Shown here: in pieces, positions 26,719 through 41,700 of the stretch | How the letters are laid out: every line of letters begins with the position of its first letter | Numbering within the stretch: position 1 is the stretch's first letter | NCBI GenBank assembly: GCA_023144035.1 | Contig: JAGLGM010000005.1 | Coordinates: 1-61,045 of the forward strand | Length of the DNA: 61,045 nt | Direction: 5' to 3' | Origin: Candidatus Pacearchaeota archaeon | GTDB taxonomy: Archaea > Nanobdellota > Nanobdellia > Pacearchaeales > GW2011-AR1 | The notes under the pieces: model-generated | Seen by the model: only the letters and a program-made list of their open reading frames with translations | The model's database searches: none | What the model was told of the DNA's origin: nothing | Translations under genes and position numbers: made by a program

Positions 26719-29700
26719 TTTAAAATAAACTCTTTTGAATTTTTTCTTTTTTTAATTCTTCGATACAATCACCATTTATTATTTTATTCATCTTATTAAT
26801 TTTTCACCTATTGCTTTAATTACATTGACTGTTACTGCATTTCCCATCATTTTATATCTTTGAGTATCACTAAATCCTTCGGTCCAATTATCTGGAAATC
26901 CTTGTAGTCTTTCACATTCTATTGGTATTAATCTTCTTATTTTCATTCCATCTGAAACTCCATGTATATCTTGACCAGTCATTGTGAAACTTGGTTCTCC
27001 TGGTTCTTTAAACCGTCTTCCATTTTGTCTTTTTTCTGGTCTATCTGGAGTGAGGACTGCTCTAATTTTTGGTTGTCTATTTCCACCTTGAGCTGTATTC
27101 AATGATGGACTTAATCCTTCCTCTCTATAGATTCTATTATTTGAATGTGTTGGATTATTCATTTGTACAAGTTTTGGTTCTTTATAATCTCTTGATGCAA
27201 GACATGGTGCTCTATCTTGCCATTTAAATTCTCTTTCACTTGAGTTGGATATTTTGAATTTGTTATTCGTATTAATTTCTCTGTTGCTTTCTCTGAAAGG
27301 TAATACTTCTGGTCTGGATTCTCCTCTAAGACTTCCAATAATGAATACCCTCTCTCTGTTCTGGGGAACTCCAAAAAATTTGCTGTTAAGAACCATCCAT
27401 TGAATTCTATACCCCAATTCTTCCAGCGTTTGAATGATGACACTAAAAGTTTTCCCTTTTTCGTGATTGAGTAACCCTTTGACATTTTCAAGGAGAATAA
27501 GTTTAGGTCTTTTAATTTTAAGTATTCTTGTAATCTCAAAAAACAATGTCCCTCTGGTATCATTGAAACCTTTTCTTTTTCCAGCAATTGAGAATGCTTG
27601 ACAAGGAAATCCTCCACAGAGCATATCAAAGTCTGGTAATTCATTTGGATTAATTTTTGTGCAGTCTCCCCAATTTTTAACTGTTGGGAATTTTTGTTTG
27701 AGGAGTTCACTTGCGTATTTATCGATTTCTGAGAAACCAACACATTCGAACTTGCTAATGTTGGGCTTATCTTCTCTGAATTGTAAATTCTTCTTGTCAT
27801 CTCGTATTCCATCTCCTTTTCGTAAAATTCCATCACTTGTTTGTCGTAACGATTGTCTAAGTTCAGTATATCCTTTAATTTCTTCCATATTTCTGGATTT
27901 GGAATTGCTCGACTCTTGTCTGTTCTGAAGTAATGTTCTGTTTGTGTTTTTGGTATTTTTAATTTCTTTGTTATTTCTTGTATTGTTAGATTCTTTTTGT
28001 CCTTGAGATATTGATTTATTTCTATTGGAGTTTCGTGTTGTCTCTTCTTCACTTTCACTTTCAACATTCCCAAAACTTCTGGCGAGTCCGAGTTCAAATC
28101 CTCCGACTCCTGTGAACATGCTAAAATATTTGATTTCTTTTCCATTTTTCATTATAAATATTTATTTCCAAGTTCTTTAAATCTTTTAAATTCAGAATCA
28201 TTTAACGGTCTTTCTAAACTAAGTTTACTTAAAGATTGTAATTCCGCATTTTCTCTCATAAATTCAAATTCTTTTATTATTTGTTCTTGTTTATTCATTC
28301 TGCCCTCGGAGCTAAAAACCATTCAAATATTAGCTCATCTGTTTCTCCTTTAATATAACATGGAACATCTTCTCCAAAATTAAAATCAACTTCTTTAAAT
28401 AAATTCTTTATTCCAGAAATACAATTTAAATATGTTAAATCATAATAACAATTAGTTTTCTCTCCACTTACTTTTTCTGCTTCTGTTATTGTTTCTCCTT
28501 CAATTAAATTACCTTTTACTTTAATACTTAATTTTTCATCACTAACAATATTACAAACATCATTAAAAGAAGATAAATCACTTACAACTGAAAATAATTC
28601 TGTTGGTTTTATTTTATATTTAACTATAAATTCTGGTGATGGTAAAGGATTATTTTCTTTTGGTCCAATATAATATTTAAATTTAAATGAATCTTTTTTA
28701 TTACTTAAATACATTGCATCATCTTTAAATTCTATTAATAATTCTTTCTTTCCTATTTTTCTTACTAACTTTCCGAATTCTGTTGTATCTATTGTAGAGG
28801 TTTCTATTTTATCAAATTCGTATTCATCAAAAAATTCTTTATTAATACTAAACATTGCTAAAGTATGTTTTGATGGATGAATTATTTTAATAAATAATTT
28901 TTCTTCTTCAAATATAAAATCTACTTCTAAACATAATCCTTCAATTATTTTTATTATATCTTGAAATTTTTTGATATTATTCACTATCTTTATTTTCATC
29001 TTCTTCATCCTCCTTTTCAAATTCAGGTAATGTTGTTTGTCTTTCAGTCATTTTAACCCTCCTTTTAAAACTTTAATAAATAACATAATAGCTATAAAAC
29101 CATTAACAATTATAAATGGTACATCTTTAATCATTATAGCATAAATTGTTAATATAATACTTGCCACAACATCAACTGGTAAAAACCATTTATACCATTT
29201 AGTTATTAATAATAAATATGAACTCATTAATATTCCTAAACCAATCCAACCAATTATCATACTCCTCTCCTATTATTATATCCAAGTACGTGTAATCTTG
29301 GACTAAACATATAATTATTATTTAAGCAATATTCCATTACTTCTGGCATTTTTTTTAATTGTTCTTTTCTTGTAGCTCCTTCTGGCATTATAAATGTTTT
29401 ATTATCTTGAATGCCTACCTTATTTTTAAAATTTACCCACCATTGATTATCTTTATTTTCATATACAAATTTAAATGAAGTATATTTTAATTTATTAAAT
29501 TTTTTGTATGAATTTAATTCTTTACTAGTTTTATGTTTAATGTCTTGTTGTTTTGGAGAACAACTTATTGAAGTAAACTCCTTTACTTTATCAGAATAAA
29601 TAGTTCCATTTGTTTCAAGATGAAATTTATTATAAATAAGTCGTTCTGGAATATCATACATTAAATCATATAATTCATCTATTTGTAACATTGGTTCTCC

Positions 29701-32700
29701 ACCCGTTATAACTACATTAATTAATTTACTTTCTTTTATAGCATTAGCGACATCATTAACATGCATCTCTTTTCCATTTTTATGATATTTAGTATCACAG
29801 AAATCACATTCAAGATTGCATCCAGCTAGTCTTACAAAAAAAGCTGGAGTTCCAGCTGTCACTCCTTCTCCTTGCATCCCTTTAAACATTTCATTAATCA
29901 ACATTTTCATCCCATGGAAAAACTATCCATTCATTTTTATTTAATTTTTCTTTAATCCAAAAGTCAGGAATCATTGTTGTCCATTTTGTTAAAAATAAAC
30001 AAGCTATTTTTTTCTTTTTGAAAATTTCTAATGTTTTTCCTGTATCACTAATATCATCAACTATTAATGTTTTTTCAGTTGGAGATAATAATAAAGGTAT
30101 ATCTAATGCATATGATAATGAAACTGCAATAGGTAGTCCTCCTTTCGGTATTCCATATACTCCATCAAAATTAATATTAGAACTTTTAACTTTTTCTATT
30201 AATTCTTTTATTAATAATCCAGTTTCTTCCCAATTATAATATATTTTTTTCATACTGTTATCTCCGCATAAGATTTTGGACTTTCCCAAACTCTTATTGT
30301 ATAAATTAATTTTGAATTTGACATTTTACAATGTTTTCCTATTTCTAAGCATAAATTTTCAGCTGTAGGATTTTCATTCATCATATAAATACTATCTCTT
30401 CCACATGTATTAACTAATGCTCTATGTAATTCATTATTTTCTTTGCAACACATTAAAATTGTTTTATGGTCAAAACAATCTTTTATCATCTTAGCTGTTG
30501 AAAAATCCCATAGTATTCCTGTATCATCTAATTTTGGAATTAATTCTGGATTTACACTTTCAATTTCAAGTTCACATTTCCATATATGTCCATGTAAATT
30601 AGAACATTTACCATCATATCCTACTAATCTATGAGCTGAGTCAAATTCAAATTGTGTTCTTAGTTTCATTTTGTAACCTTCCTTAATATCAAAAATCCCA
30701 AAAATTTAATATATATGTATTTTTTTCCTAGTAATTTATATTTCTCTACGAACTTTCTTGGAATAGAAATTCCATAAGATGTTGTTTTTCTTTTTGTATT
30801 ATCTACTACTATTTTTCTAATTTTACATATACGTTTCATTTCTTTTTTTCTCCTGTTTTGTTTTTAATAATTAAAAATAAAAATAAAAATAAAAATAAAT
30901 TTTGATTAGCTATTAAATACTAATCTTCATCCAACTTCTTTTAGTTTCTGGATTTGTTTTTTTAACCAATACAACTTCTTTACTAACTGCATTTTCAAAT
31001 TTATCTACTCCATACTTCGCTAAAAATTGTCCAGTATTAGATTTTTCATGTAGACTTACTTTCCATGCTCCATCTTTGCTCTTTAAATTATATCTTTCCT
31101 TATGAACAATATCTCTACCAATTAAAGCAGTTCCAAATGGTGCTGAAGTTAATTCAATTTTCTTAACTGAAATCTCTTGGTCATCTGGTAATAATTTTCC
31201 ATCTTGATATTTTGATGTATCATCAATAATTTCTACTGATGCAATCGGAACTCTACATCCATCAAGCTTATTCATCTCATCATCAGATAATGCATTTCCT
31301 TTGTCGTATTCAAGGTCTTCAAGCTTATATTCTTCTGTCATGTGTTTATTTTCCTCCTTACAATTTTCCCACCTTCGATACGTACCATACCAAGGTCTTT
31401 ATTTAATTGTGGGTTATTATTTTTCATATTATTATATATATTTTTATATTTATAAACATAATTATAATAATTTATAAATAATAAATTATATATAATCTTT
31501 TATATCATTCTTCATACGTTAAGTATTCATTTCCTTTTGTTGTAATGATAAGCATATCATTCCTTCCACTTTTAAATGTTGATATTAAATCTTTATTAAT
31601 TAATTGATTAATAATTTGTGTTCTTTTATTTGGACTTTTAATTTTATATGTTTCATCCATTGCTTTATGTAAAACCATTTTAGATATACTTTCTTTTGCA
31701 ATCGTATTTAAAATAGAATATTGAATCTTTTTATTTTTATCTTGTCTCATAACCATATCTTTAACACTATCAATACAAATTTTAATTAATTCAAATGATT
31801 CTTTAATTTGGTCATGTTTTATATTATTATTCATATTCCATACACCATTTAATATTGTTAATTTTTCAACATATTTAGATAATCTTCTAACCATTGAATC
31901 TAATATATTTTTATCTTCTGCAAAATATGTTTCATAATCAGCTTCAACTTTATCCCATAATTTATCAACCAATGTATCTGAACCTTCTTCAAATTCGATA
32001 TCACTCTTATGTTCAATATACCATTTTTTCATGTTTCTTAATTTCTCCAAAAATTTAGAAATAAATTTATCTTCATTAAATTCTACTCTATATTTAGTAT
32101 TAAAACTATGTTTATTAATATGTTTTCTTATAGTTTTATGTTCACCTTTTGCTAACATTTTACAATAAAATAAACATCGTTGAAATAATCCATTATGTAA
32201 AACACTGTTAATTATTGTATCCATAGAATATGTTGTTAATATAAATGATGTATTTGTTTTTACTGGAATAATATGACCACCAACTCCCTTAGATACTAAT
32301 CTTGATTTATCCATTGCTTGTCTTAATATTAATTGAATGTTACGATTATAACTTCCAGGTTTAAATATAAATTCTGATTCTGAACATCCAATCCAATTAG
32401 CATCATCAAGTATTCCTTTTTCTACAGGGTCTTTCCATTCTTTATTTCCTTTAATTGGTTCAATTTCACTTAATCCATATTGAGTATTATATTCTGTTGC
32501 TTTTTGATTTACAGCTCCAAGTAAAGTTCTGTCAGTTATTGTTGCGGGTTGATAAACTGTTAATTGTAATCTTTCTAAAATATCTCTAACTATATTCATA
32601 CCTTCATCTTTCCCTGTTCCTGATGGTGATGAAAAAATTAAATTAACTCTATAGTCTTCTTTATTTTCATCAATTAAAGTTCCAATTAAATTATAAAAAC

Positions 32701-35700
32701 ATAAATCTTTCCATACTGATTGTGAAGTAATTTTATGATTCCATATTTCATCCCATAATTGTTTTATACTCATTAATTCAAATGCTTCATCTGTTTCCAT
32801 TTCATACATAACAGGATGTCCATATCTCATAGACCATTGTTTCATTTCTGATTTATTATAATCATTAAGTTCACCTACTAAAGATTTATCAACCCAACCC
32901 ATAAATTCTCCTACATTCTTTCCTGGACAATTTGCGACAACAGTATTAGCATAAGGAATTATTTCTTCTCGAGTTAGTCCACTATTAACTAATCCAATTG
33001 CAAAATTTTTAAATAATATATTATTTCTATCACCACTTTCAATTACTTTTTCCATTACATATTTTAGATATGGGTCGTTTTTATGATAATCTTTTATAAT
33101 TTGCTTATTTTCTAATTGTTTTTTCTTTTTATTATTTAAATCATCCTCTGCATACTCAATTATATCTAATTTTAGAATATTTGGTTTTCCAGTATTGACT
33201 ATATCTAGTAATGTTTTTTCTTTTCCAGTCTTAAAATGTTTACCCCAAGGAATTGCAATCCACTGTGATTCTTTTGATAATTTATCATCTGTTTCAAATA
33301 AATTTATAATATATTTACGGATTCTATTTCTTAATTCTAATGGTTTATCTGCTAAATTATCAAATTTTATAGAAATATGTATTCCTCTCGAAGATGTATC
33401 ATATACTTCATAAGACCATTTTAAATCATCTAATTTATTTTTAATATCGTTGAATTTATATCTTTCTTCAATATCTAATATAATTTCATTTTTAAAACTT
33501 TTTATTAGATTTACATCTAATTTTTCTTCATTTGTTAAATCAGTTATAATCTTTTCAGTCTGCCATCCTTTGTTATTAATTTTATCTATAAAAAGTACTT
33601 GCATATCTGGTTGTCTTTTAATAATTTCTCTAATAAATTCTTCTTTTTTCTTTTTTAATTCTATTTCATCCATTTTTAAAAATTATCCTCTATTTCTATA
33701 AAATTACAATTTAATTCGTTAATAATTTCTTGTTTTCTTCTACTATCTTTTTCTATCTGATATTTATGATGGGATTCATAAACTTCAACAACTAAATTTA
33801 ATTCTTTACAATATCCATCTATAATATATCCACATTTCTCATATTGTCTTATTAATTTAATATTATTTGATAATTCAAATTCATTTAAAATTTGTATTTC
33901 ATTAGTACCAATTTGTAAATGTCCACCATCTTTCCTTATTTGATTTATTCTACTTTCTCTGTGTTTTCTTCTATTTTTGGGTGTTCTACAGAATTTATTA
34001 ATAGATTTTTTATGTTTTAATTTAACATCCTCTCTTGACATCACATTTAAATTTCCAAATTTTCTAAATCCAGGATTGTTTTCTTTTTGCCATTTTTTAT
34101 TTTTTTTATTTCTTTCTTTTTGATTTTTACGTCTTTCTTCTGCACTTTTAAGTCCTTGTATTTCTTCCCATGTCATTCCTTTTGTACTAAAAAATGTTTT
34201 ACCATTACAATACTGCTTTTTCTTTTTTCGCAATATTTTACCCTTCTTAATTCCGAAAATTTCTTCATATGTTTTTCCTTTTCTCTTTCTTCCTCCAATA
34301 TTAGCATTGTTTTGTTGTCTACATTTTATACTGCAAAATCTTTTACTATTAACATTTTTAAGTATTATATTATTACATATTTCACATAATATTTTTGTCA
34401 TTCTCTAATTTCCACTCTTTTAATTGTATTTCTAGAAAAAGGGATTGGTTTTGATTTTCCTTCTATTTTTAAAAAAATATGAAAATCATCTATGTCTTTA
34501 AATATTCCATCTCGAGGATATATTTTATTTCCATCCATTATAATTAATCTTACTTGTTTTTCTTTATATTTTTCCCATAAATCACTAATCATCTTCTATT
34601 AATTGTTCCTTATTTATAATAAATTCTCCACATTTACATTGACAATATGCAAAGAACCATAAATTATATGTAAATATAGGATTTCCATCTTTACCTTTTG
34701 GAATAAATGTTTTTATTTTATAATCTTGTTCACAAATTTTACATTTCATTTATCGTATCCTCTATTTACAATTTCAGTATCACATTTATCACAAAAATTT
34801 ATAATAATTTTATTTGCATTCCTATATGTTTTTAATTTTTTATTTCCACAAATCGGACAAGAGTCTAAAGTTTGCATATATTTTTTTGTCATTCTTTTTT
34901 TATTTTTTGTTTTATTATATTACATTCACAAAATGGACATATTTCATTTTCTAAAAATTCTGATACTTCACGTCCTATTGGAATATAATAATATCTTTCT
35001 TTTTTACAGTTACTACAAGAAATAGGTATTACATAAGTATTTTTTTCTGGTTCATCTTCAAATCTAAATACTTCTTCCGGTTTCATTTTCCTCTATTTCC
35101 TTTATATCTTTTAGTGGATATTTTTTTTCATATTTAACTAAATTTTCCTTTAATGAATTTAATTCCGAACATTTATATAATGGAGTGAAATCTTTCTTTT
35201 GGTCATATTGATTTAAACAATGATTAATTTCTTCCATCTCTACATCTCCTAATTCATCAAATATCATAACTAATTTATCTTCTGGATAAAACCATTTTGA
35301 ATAATGCTCGTGAAAGCGGCCACATTCTGCGCAGGAAATAACTATTCCTATTTCTCTTAATGCAAATGTTCTGTTATCTTGATTTCCCATAATTCCATAC
35401 CAATTATCTTCTGCAACTATTCCCCAATTCAATTTCATATAAGTTAAATTAGAATTACAACTTTCACAGGAATGTAAATTTTTATTTAAAGGCATTCTCC
35501 AAGAATTGTCGTCTTCTATTTCATCAGGTTTTATTACTAACTTTCTTATTTGGTCAGGATTGTCTTTCATTTTGTTGTCACCATGGTTTATTATATATAT
35601 TATTATGATTAGTTATTTATAAACATAATTATAATAAATTATATATAATTTATTATTTAGATTTAGCTATTTAGAATTAATAATTTTATAATATTTCAAA

Positions 35701-38700
35701 GAATAAAGCTTTCCATAGATTTTCTCCATTAACTTCTTCTTCATATTCTCTATCTGGACCTGTCATTAAATATGTTTTTTCTTCTGAAATTTTAAAGAAA
35801 ATATAAATTGGATTTCTATTATTATAATTTAAATTTATAGTTAATTCAACTTCAATAGCATCACTATAAACATCTGAATTTATTTCATATTCTTTTGATT
35901 CTCATATTCCGTAATCAGAAATATATAATTCTATTGTTTCTTTTAATTCATTAAATTTATCTATATATTTATCATTTATTTTCATTTTTATTTATCCTTT
36001 TAACTCTCTTTTTTCTTTTTGGTTTATTAATATTAAAATCAATATTTGGAACACTAACTTTCATACAATATTTATTCTTACATAATATTTCACCTGTTGA
36101 TAATGATTCTACTTCTAAGCATCCACAGAATGGACAATATTTAGTTTCTTTAATTATTGGTTTAACTTTTATTTTTTTCATTTTAAGGTATATACTCTTT
36201 TTTTAATTTTCCACATTTTTCACATTCTTGGAGTATTAATATACAATTTGGAATTTTATCACCATCATAGTAAGTTCTTATAATTTTATGTCTTTCTTTC
36301 TCTTTCCATTTATGTTTACAAAATAAGCTCATTTTAAAATATACTCCAAAAACATTTTTACTAACCATGATATAAGAATTAATCCAGCTAACATATTTCC
36401 ATAATTAAACATTCTTTTAATTTTTTGTTTATTTTTTTCTTTTATTGTTTTACTAATATAATTAATTAATTTTACTATATTTTCAAATAACCAAGTTAAA
36501 AAAAAGATAAGTAAACATGCAAGAAAAGCACTTATAATCCATAATAATATTTCACTAATTATTTTTATAATAGTCATTTTAAAAAGGATTTACTCCATAT
36601 ATTTTCATATAATTAAATTTTGTTTCTGCTACAACTTGTTTTTCTATTCTCTTTAATTCTAAATTTCCTTGTCTATAATGCTTTGTATGTAATAATTCAT
36701 GAATAATTACTTGTCTAGTTTTTTCCAATCCATTTTCATTATTTATTAAAATTAATTTTTGGTCATCTAAAGTAACTCCTTCAATTCTTGGAATTCTTGA
36801 CATTACTTCTATAAAATAGTTATGTGGAAATTTACAATGCTCAAGGTCATAAGTTACAAATGTTTCAATTATATCTTTCACTGTTAGTTCTTCAAGGTTT
36901 ATTACTTTTTTGGCTGTCATTCCACAACCTCCTCAGTCCATCTATCCCATTTAGTTTTACAATCAGGACATTGCCAAAAACTTATTCCATCATATAATTC
37001 TCTAACTTCTATTCCTATAAGCTTTGACCATTTGTAAGGTTCTGAATAATGTTTTCTTATGTTTTTCGGAATATCTCCTCCATCCCAATCGAAATCGCAG
37101 ATTGGACATTTCCCGTAGCGGTCTAGTTTTTGTTTTTCTTTTGTCATTTTATTTCTTTTCCTATTTTTAATGTTTTTCCATTAAAAGTGCATTTATGAAC
37201 CTTACCCCATTCATAATATTGTCTTGCTAAAATTATTCCATCTATATCTGGAGCAGATGCTCTAATATCTCCAGAATTATCTAATAAAACATATTTTGTC
37301 ATTTCTGATATTAATGCTTTGTACCAATATTCAGTCATTTTTTTAATTTCTCCCACATTTTAATTTCATCTTTCATTGCTTTATTAATTTTTTTTGCTTT
37401 TTCTCTTTGTTCATCAGTCATTATATTTAACATATATCCAATAAACTTATGCATCTTTTGAATAGTTCCATTTTTTGACATTCTTATATTCATTATTTTT
37501 TTTGAATTTTCATTATTAATATCTCTTAAAGTTCTTAATATAGTTAAATTTCCTTCTACCCATGAGCATTCGCTAATAGAAACAACTTTATTACATTCTG
37601 GACATTTCATTGTTTTTCCACGTTCAAAATCATGTTCTATTTTTTTTATATTACTTATTGTCATTTTCTATGTTAATATTATAAAATAATAGTATTTAAA
37701 GATTTATATTCATTATAGAATGACAATACCTAAACAAAACATTTATAAAGTAAAATAGTTATTATTAATTATGAAAAATGAATATAAACCAGGATTTTTG
37801 GTTAATTTTTTAATCATATGTGGTTTATTAATTATAATGATAGGAGTTTGGATTTTTCTTTCAGCTTATTTAATTATTATAGGATGTATTTTTATTACTA
37901 TTGGAACTATTAAAGTTATAAGAAAAAGTGATAAATTTACTAAAATGAAAGGAGATGAGAAATAATGAGAATTTCATTTTTACAATTATGGAGAGAAAGT
38001 ATGTCTGATTGGAATTTTTATGTCACAGGTTGGTGGATAGGTGCTCCTCTTATATGTATTATTGTATGTATTATTTTTTTATCAAGTTTAATACAAATAA
38101 TTATTATGTCCTTATTTCTTTTAAGTATAATTATTTTCATTCCTATAGTTTTTACATTTATAGATGCACTTGATAATTATAGATGGTGTAAAATGGAGGA
38201 AAGTTTTTAAAATGAACAAAAGACATAAATATAGAATATTTACTGAAGTAACTAATGATGGTTTTAAAACTGAATGTTCAATGGGAAATCAAAGGATGAA
38301 AAAAGAAGAAATTGGATATTTGAAAGTTTTAGTTAATAAATATAACAATATAATAAAATATCATACAAAACTTATGAATAATGATAAGCAAATTAAATCA
38401 TTAGAAACTAAAATTGATATTGATTTTGAAGAAGGAATGAAAGGAGGTTTAAAAGAATAATGGAAAAACAAAAAGAAAATAAAATAGGAAATGTATGTGG
38501 TATTGTTGGTTTATGTACAAGTTGGTTTATTCCTTTTTCTGGTATTGTATTAGGAATTATTGCATTAGCTAGAAAAGAAAAATATATGGCTTTAGGTATA
38601 TTATCAATATTAGTCGGAATAGGATTTACATTAAGTTGGTTAATAACAATGGTTACTATTTGGTCTATTTTATAAAATGAAAGAAATAGATTTAATAAAA

Positions 38701-41700
38701 GAACTAAGAAATAAAACTTTAGAAAGAATTATAGAGAAACATGGAGATGGAGCAGGAAGTGATTTAAAAGATACAATGTTAAGTATTATAGATGTTAGAA
38801 CAATATTATATGAAGAATCAAGAATAATTGCTGAAAGAGTTTTAAATGAAGAAATGAATAGATAATTTAAGGAGATGTAGTGTTAGCGGAATAACATCCG
38901 AGCTACCATGGTAAAGACTCGGGACGCAGGTTCGAATCCTGTCATCTCCATTATAATTAAAATGAAATTAAATACAAATTATAAAAGTATTCCATTACAA
39001 GAAGAAATTGAAGATGAAAGGGAATTTGAAGAAATGAAAGTAATGGCTATAGAACCAGAAGAATATAAATTAAAATATATTAAAATGGAACATAAATCAG
39101 TAATATATAAACAAGACGGAACTGAAGTAATTGGAGATGTTTGTAATGGAAAAGTATATTGGGAAGAAGTATTAGAAGGATATTGTTGTACTGAATGTGA
39201 TATGAGTACAAGTATAAAATGAAACAATGATAAATAAAAATATTACAATGGAAGATATAAAAGAAGCAATGGAAATAATTAATAAACAAATATGGAAATG
39301 TCCTAAATGTGGAACTTATAAAGAGTTCATGGTTTTAGGAGTGCGTTGTTTGGTTTGTAAATGTGAATCTGATAAATTATGTAAAACTAAATATGTTAAA
39401 TATTATATTAAATTGATGGAGGAGTTTGTAAATGAAATGTAAACATAAATGGCAACCAGTAAATGTTAATAGAGAAGAAGAATATAATTTTCCAAAAGAA
39501 GAATGGATTGGAGATAAAAATAATTTTATAATTTTTAAAGATTGGATTGTTGGTTTAGTATGTCTTAAATGTAAAAAAATTAAATGGATAAAGGTTAAGG
39601 AATTAAAATGAAACAATGTAATATCTGCTTAGATGTTTGGATTTCTTATTCTATTAAATGTATACATTGTGGTTCAAAGGATATTAATAGTAATATATCT
39701 GAAGAGGAATTTGATAGAATTATGGAATCACAAGGTAGATATAAGATAAGGAAAAAATGAAGAAAGTAAAACTACATAGGAATTGTCAGAAATGTGATAG
39801 TAGATTTCTGCCAACAGGTCGGCGACAAATGATTTGTATTAAATGTTATTATGATGCACATCCTAATTGGAAAACTAAAAAATGACAAACAAAGTTAAGA
39901 TTCTGAAAGCAGGAAAGTACTCGTTTTGGGCAAAGAAAGGCGAGGTCTCGTATTCGAGAGATGTTAAGGAATTATTGGATTATTTGGGCGTTGATTATGA
40001 TATTGAATATAATGGAGGTGAAAGAGATGAAAGATAGAAATTGTAGAAATGAATTGAATAGGTTGAAGAATAGACTTTTTGGAGTCAATGGTGCTGATTG
40101 TTTGAATTTAGGGAATAGTGATGGATTATTAGAGCAAATAAAACAAAGGTTAAATGATGATATAATAAATCGTCTTGTAGCAAAAATTGAAGACCTTGAT
40201 AATGAAATTAAAGCATTGAAAAAACCAAAAAGGAAAAGATAATTACTTATTTTTTTTCGTAGAATTCTGTAAATCTTGATATAATTATTAATTTTATATA
40301 ATCGGTGGGTGAAAGTAGAGATTTGAGGTTGAGTTTCATTTATTAATTTATGGTGGTCCTTTATATTACTTTTTTTTTATGGATAAAAAAATTAAATTAA
40401 ATCTAAATTTAATAAATAAATAGATAAATATATAAGTATATGTATGTTTTTATAGGATTTAAATACTTGAAACCAGCAAAAAAATTCCGTTTAAAGTATT
40501 TGAAACTAATAAATAACCAATAAATAACCAATAAACTATTAATAAATGAATCACCACTTTTTCCATATAATTAATAATTATACGTCAAAACATTTAATAT
40601 ATTAAAGAAAACATGAGTTTCATTTATTAACCATTTATTGGTCATTTATTGGTTATTTATTGGTTATTTATTTTTTAGACATATTAAAAATCCATTCATT
40701 TATTAATCATTTATTAAATTATGTCATTCATTTATTAATCATTTATTAAAAATTAAAAATAGATTGTAAAATAATTTTATTAAACTCTTAAATAAGGGGA
40801 CCAGTTATTTTTTAATGGAAAAATAACAAACCAAGTTTCATGTACAGCGTTCGATTCCAATATTATAAATCATCTCTACTTTATAAATATATTTATAATT
40901 CATTATAACCCTGAGAGAATCTCCAAGTGAAAATTCACCTGAAGCGTCCCTTGGGCAAAAAGAGGTGATTTATTTTTAAATAACTTATAGTTTATAAAGC
41001 TATGTATATACTATAACATATATAATCTATTATAATAACCTTTATAAAGCCTATTATCTTTATAATATATATAGAAAATGGAAAAAACAATAACAACAAT
41101 TGCTATTTACGTTGAGGACCATAAAACATTAGAAAGTTTGTGTAAAAAGGGAGAGAGTTTCAGAGATAAATTTAGAAATATTCTTGATGAATGGATGAAA
41201 ATCAAGAATAGTAATGCCTCGTAATTATTCTTATAATTCTCCTGAATATAAATTTAAACAAAGTATTTCTCATATTGGTATAAAGAACGGCATGTATGGA
41301 AAGAAGAGAAATAAAGAATTACATATTAAACTTAGAAATGGAAATAAGAAATATTGGGAAGCTGTAAAATCTGGTAAAAGAGATAGAATATTTAAAAGAA
41401 GTATAAAAATATCATGTTTTGAAAAGAAAATAATTTCTTTAAATTATAAATATGAACTAGGTTTTGAATATACTGGTCATCGAGCATTTTGGATAGATAA
41501 TAAGAATCCTGATTTTATACATAAAGAATATAATATAGCAATTGAAGTTTTTTATTCTTGGTATAAAAATAGAAATTATAATAGTGTTGAAGAATATAAA
41601 AGATATTGTAGACAAATATATGAAAAAAATAATTGGATGGTTATTTTTATTGATGAAAGAGCATTAACTAAAAAGAATTGGGAACAACGATGTTTGAATA